From the NCBI GenBank assembly GCA_029237695.1, contig JAQRGA010000164.1:40085-104084 (forward strand): 64,000 nucleotides of DNA. The letters are read 5' to 3'. The stretch is from Conchocele bisecta (taxonomy: Eukaryota > Mollusca > Bivalvia > Lucinida > Thyasiridae). The notes below the pieces were generated by a model, which did no database searches, had not been told where the DNA came from, and worked only from the letters and a program-made list of their open reading frames with translations. Made by a program: the position numbers and the translations under genes. This document shows, in pieces, positions 60,082 to 64,000 of the stretch (position 1 is the stretch's first letter; each line of letters begins with the position of its first letter).

Positions 60082-60557
60082 ATAGCGCTAAGACATACAC
60101 ATACGAGAGCAACACAGAAATGGAAGAGATTGAAGACGATCGATCTTCCCAACGAGCCAATCTTATCGAACAATGAATGTTTGAAATCACGCTGGCATCC
60201 TTGGATACACTGAAACACAGTACGGCCATGGAAATACGTAAAGCGCAGAACGAGATGAAGATGAGACGATACAGAGACAGGCAGAGAGAAATTGTGAAAA
60301 GTAAACCGGATTATAATAAGGATCCTCTCGAAGAACTGCTGAAGCGACGAATGAAGCACGATGCTAAGATGAAAAAGAATCAGAAACAAACTCGCCCCAA
60401 GACATCACCGGCGACGCTTCAGGATACCAATTCACGCATTCGTAGAACCGACGCGGACTCGGAACCCCAGGTGGAAGTGGACGATACGTTTATGGTTGAC
60501 TATCGATGCACCAGTGGGGGCATTCGTATCCGCGGACACAGTTCCAGTTCTCCATGA
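60082..60557 (+). CDS. Lys/Arg-rich ORF, candidate transposon or host protein
   Basis: From ATG 60177 the 126-aa frame reads TAMEIRKAQNEMKMRRYRDR, QREIVKSKPDYNKDPLEELL, a basic KKNQKQTRPK, and an acidic end EPQVEVDDTFM. The helical, charged composition suggests a coiled-coil/basic protein. The same frame is open and protein-like upstream after a good acceptor (tgtatatttcag, 60081): TEMEEIEDDRSSQRANLIEQ, then TGA at 60174 immediately before the ATG. So either the TGA is an error or mutation, or the upper piece is a 5' leader. The stop at 60557 falls at the edge of a half-MITE (from about 60553). It lies inside the 57791-61237 TIR unit. Function unknown. Confidence 0.45.
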
Positions 60558-60697
60558 AAAGAGTACTTGACATTTCATTAGAATTGTCTCGTGAGACAAT
60601 TGTAATGAAATGCCAAGGTATGTTTTTATCACGAAATGATCGAATATTCAGCAATTTCCATCCACATGATTGTCGTCTGCAGCAGGATAAGGGTTAA
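60553..60697. mobile_element. TTAA-type MITE, half copy (piggyBac-like)
   Basis: A central hairpin cattagaattgtctcgtgag (with inverse) and the right TIR ending ataagggttaa are present. The left TIR is missing, replaced by the ORF end. Confidence 0.65.
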
Positions 60698-61305
60698 AGT
60701 GAATTAAGTCCCTGCTATATGATTCAATCGAGTAACGAATCGCACCATAAATTTATGGCAAAAATATATGTGAAAGTATAATAAAATACATTTGCCAGCC
60801 AAAATATGTGTTTATTATTGACCAGGTACCAAAACTGCAGATCAAGTAATCAATGCAAAATAAAGTTTTCTAGACGATAACATCCGACATTGAATTGATG
60901 TCAGAACCATACGTTGGATAAAGGTCGTTTTCTGACGTGGGATAGACGTTGGATTATATTTGAAAATGAAAGTTTTGTAGACGTCGGAATCCGACGTTGA
61001 AATGACGTCAACATTAGACGTCTATCCAACGTCGGATTATGACGTCCGTTCGACGTCGGACCCAGACGTCAATTCGACGGCATATTCTGACGTCAAATCG
61101 ACGTCGGATTCCGACGGTCGTTCGACGTCGGATTCTGACGTCTAAAAAACTTACATTTTCGAACATAATCCGACGTCTATCCGACGTCGGAAACCGACGT
61201 CAGTCCTACGTCTATCTGACGTCGTGTGCCCACTGGGTAAGACTGTAGTAAAAGCCACTGTTATTTTAATTAATTTGAGATCGTATTGATAAAAATGCCC
61301 AATGC

Positions 61306-61519
61306 TTAACCCTTACTACACTGAATTAAATTTTGTCGTCTGCTGGAAAATGTTTTATTTTAAATATTTCTCGATAAAATCTGTTTCGGCAGCGCATGAG
61401 AATTTTCTCCACTGGAGACGATTCTCATGCGCTGTCAAAGCAGGTTTTTTGCTAAGAATTAAAGTAAAAAATTAAAAACAGCAGACGACAATTTTCGTCT
61501 CCTGCGTAGTGAGGGTTAA
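61306..61519. mobile_element. TTAA-bounded MITE, copy 3 (piggyBac-like)
   Basis: ttaacccttactacactg at the left, gcgtagtgagggttaa at the right. The hairpin core is ggcagcgcatgagaatttt with its inverse. Confidence 0.82.
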
Positions 61520-61859
61520 TAGTGATTTCCAACAAAAATGTGTTACCCTATAGAACTTTTGCAGTTTCTTTATTTTTTGATGATCCTCAAGTCGAGTAAA
61601 GACACCAAGATGATCTTTCTGTATCTGAGCAAACAGCGGCTGACTTGTTTGTATACTACCATTGATGAGATGGTCAGATTCCAGAATACTGAAGTGGTCA
61701 CTGGAACAAACCCAGTGGCTTCTTGCATCATCTACAATTCACAAATGGTTGAATGAACCCGTTTACCCCTAAAATACAATTAACTAGAATGGAATATTCA
61801 AGTTTGATTTTCAGACTATTCTATTAAAATAATGAATTCTTCCACGGAAACGGTGTCGC

Positions 61860-62284
61860 GCCTGCCGAGGCATTTGACCATAACATGATCATGGGCACGA
61901 AAAAGGTCAAGGTTATGTTAATGGCATCATGAGTGTGTTCTAAATGATTACATGTATAAAGCGTCCAAATATTGAAAATATCCATCATGTAATAGTACAG
62001 TTATATGATGATGAAGAAACTTGTACAAATGTTTTGACATAAAAAAAATGGCTAAGTAGTTCCACAACCATGTAAAGGTAAAAAAGGTCAAAGTCATGTT
62101 AAAGGGGCATAAGTGTGTTCCAAATGCTTAAATGGATCAAGTAATATTAAAGGTATATATGGTGATACATGAAGAACTGGTACAAATTGTTGACGTCAAA
62201 GTGTTTCTGCAACAATGTGAAGGTCAAGGTCATTTTAATGGCAGCACGAGTGTGTTCCAAATGATCGCATGTATCAAGAAATGT
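61860..62284 (+). repeat. Diverged ~140-175-bp tandem repeat
   Basis: Three units share 'gagtgtgttccaaatgatt', 'atgtatcaag' and 'aaggtcaaggtcat'. The interval 61520-61859 has no gene. Confidence 0.55.
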
Positions 62285-64000
62285 AGGGTTGGGAGATGGG
62301 GAATGTAGGATTGGCAGATGGGAATGTGGTTGAGGGAAATGGATTGGGAGATGAGGATTGATGGGGAATGGATTGTGTAAATCTGGGGGGATGGGAGATG
62401 GGGTGAGATTGGGAGATGGGAGTAGAGTCAGGATTGATGTGAAATGTAGATGAGGGATGAGGAAATGTAGGATTGGGAGATGAATGTAGATTGAGGGAAA
62501 TGAGGATTGGGAATGGTAGGATGAGATTGGGATGTAGGATTGGGAGATGGGAAAATGTAGGATTGGATGGAGAGAATGTAGAATTGGGAGATGGGAAATG
62601 GTGAGATGGGAGATGAAATGGTAGGTTAGGATTGGGGGAAGTAAATGTAGGTTGGGAGATGAAATGTAGGGTTGAGATGGGAGAAATGTAGGAAATTGGG
62701 AGGATGGATGTAGATTGAGTGGGAAATGTAGGGTGGGGAGATGAGAAATATAGGATTGGGAGATGGGAATGTAGGATTGAGAGGGAAATGGAAATTGTAG
62801 GGTGGGAGATGAGAAATATAGGATTGGGAGATGGGGAATAGGATTGGGATGTGAGGGAAATGTAGGGTTGGGAGATCAGGGGAAATGGTAGGGTTGGGAG
62901 ATGATGTGGATTGTGAGGTTGGGATGAGGTGGGTTGGGAGATGATGGTTAGTGGGAAGATGTATGGGAAATGGGTGAAATTGGGGATGGGATGTAAGTGG
63001 GTGATGGAGTGGATTCGAGAATGGGAAATGTTAGGGAAAGTTGGAGATGGGGAATGTAGGATTCGGAGATGGGAAATGTAGGGTTGATGGGAGATGGGAA
63101 ATGGGAAATGTAGGATTGGGAAATGTAGGGTTGGGAGATGGGGAATCTAGGATTGGGAGATGGGAAATGTACGATTGGGAGATGGGAAATGTACGATTGG
63201 GAGATGGGGAATGTAGGATTGGGAGATGGGAAATGTACGGTTGGGAGATGGGGAATGTAGGATTGGATGATGGGAAATGTAGGGTTGGGAGATGGGGAAT
63301 GTAGGATTGGGAGATGTAGGGTTGGGAGATGGGGAAACTAGGATTGGGAGATGGGAAATGTAGGATTGGGAGATGGGAAATGCAGGATTTGGAGATGGGG
63401 AATGTAGGATTGGGATATGGGATTTGTAGGGTTGGGAGATGGGGAATGTAGGGTTGGGAGATGGGGAATGTAGGGTTGGGAGATGAGAAATGTAGGGTTG
63501 GGAGATGGGGAATGTATGATTGGGAGATGGGAAATGTAGGGTTGGGAGATGGGAAATGTAGGGTTGGGAGATGGGAAATGTAGGGTTGGGAGATGGGGAA
63601 TGTAGGATTGGGAGATGGGAAATGAAGGGTTGGGAGATGGGAATGTAGGATTGGGAGATGGGAAATGTAGGGTTGGGAGATGGGGAATTTAGGATTGGGA
63701 GATGGGAAATGAAGGGCTTGGAGATGGGAAATGGTAGGGATTGGGTAATTGGGGAGGGTTGGGATTAGATGGGAAATGTAGGGTTGGGAGATGGGAAGAA
63801 ATGTTAGGAAAGGGATTATGGGAAATAGGAAATGGGAAATGTAGGGTTGGATGGGAATGGGAAATGTAGTATTGGGAGATGGGAAATGTAGGATTGGAGG
63901 ATTGGGAAATGGGCGATGGGAAAATGTAGGATGGAGGATTGGGTAATGTACATTGGGAGAAATTTGAAATGTAGGGGTTTGGGAGATGAGAAATGTATTA
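62285..64000 (+). repeat. 22-bp G-rich minisatellite, running off the window
   Basis: The unit is ggaaatgtagggttgggaga plus tg, with a gga/ggg alternation. It is regular from about 63040 to 63715. 62285-63040 and 63715-64000 have heavy indels. GG/GGG runs on one strand could form G-quadruplexes. Confidence 0.93.

Larger units (their letters stand above)
57791..61237. mobile_element. 3.4-kb TIR-bounded unit with GACGTCGGAT minisatellite arms
   Basis: The left edge acccatcaaacacacgg with gacgtcgg repeats (to about 57980) is mirrored by the right edge ending cgtgtgcccactgggt, where gacgtcggattccgacgtc-type repeats fill 60890-61225. Between them lie a fold-back MITE, a piggyBac-like half-MITE and one ORF. 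It may be a DNA transposon enlarged by insertions, or two related non-autonomous elements flanking host DNA. Confidence 0.5.

Noticed and set aside
63041..63304. 87-aa Gly/Met-rich frame
   Set aside because: Translation of the 22-bp minisatellite. The frame breaks with each indel.

Overview
This is eukaryotic nuclear DNA, most likely from a mollusc and probably a bivalve. It is AT-rich and intron-bearing, has no bacterial-style operons, and is dominated by satellites and transposons. The bivalve inference rests on general recognition of dispersed repeats: an 'agggccatgatggccct' palindrome repeat, a SINE-like family ending in 'cgttaaacaccaataa', and 'ttgaccttgacc' repeats. No species can be named from the sequence alone. 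Little of the window codes for host protein. | Layout: 0.8-3.5 kb holds minus-strand exons of a gene resembling the calcium-responsive transcription factor (CaRF) family, apparently frameshifted in one exon. 3.6-10.35 kb is an 84-bp satellite organised in roughly 670-bp (8-monomer) higher-order units. That array is split by a nested insertion: a terminal-inverted-repeat (TIR) element (about 10.35-18.39 kb) which itself holds a Ngaro-like tyrosine-recombinase retrotransposon (10877-18039) on the minus strand. The Ngaro element has split direct repeats in the order A1-ORFs-B1-A2-B2 and encodes gag, RT-RNase H, an uninterrupted tyrosine recombinase and an SGNH-hydrolase-like domain. The satellite resumes at 18394. 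A possible host first exon lies at 18.7-18.9 kb. | 20.5-25.7 kb carries dispersed repeats and a 1.1-kb non-autonomous element. 25710-33952 is a minus-strand Ty3/Gypsy LTR retrotransposon with two LTRs of about 224 bp, a tRNA-Lys-like primer site, gag-protease, RT-RNase H and integrase, all interrupted by stops and frameshifts. A second copy of the 1.1-kb element is inserted in its leader. 34-43.5 kb is a mosaic of SINE-like repeats and MITEs, some nested. 43.5-48 kb is an unusual fold-back block: arms built of TTGCGCGCAA modules surround 21-bp and 25-bp arrays that each switch strand. 48.07-53.65 kb is a 46-bp satellite. A clean 144-bp host exon with good splice sites (minus strand) sits just beyond it. 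| 54-61.5 kb contains several MITE families, a 12-bp minisatellite, and a 3.4-kb TIR-bounded unit (57.8-61.2 kb) that carries a lysine/arginine-rich ORF. 62.3 kb to the window end is a G-rich 22-bp minisatellite. | Indel-rich patches inside otherwise homogeneous arrays, and homopolymer frameshifts in coding pieces, suggest that some apparent breaks are uncorrected long-read errors rather than true mutations. No tRNA, rRNA or CRISPR was found.
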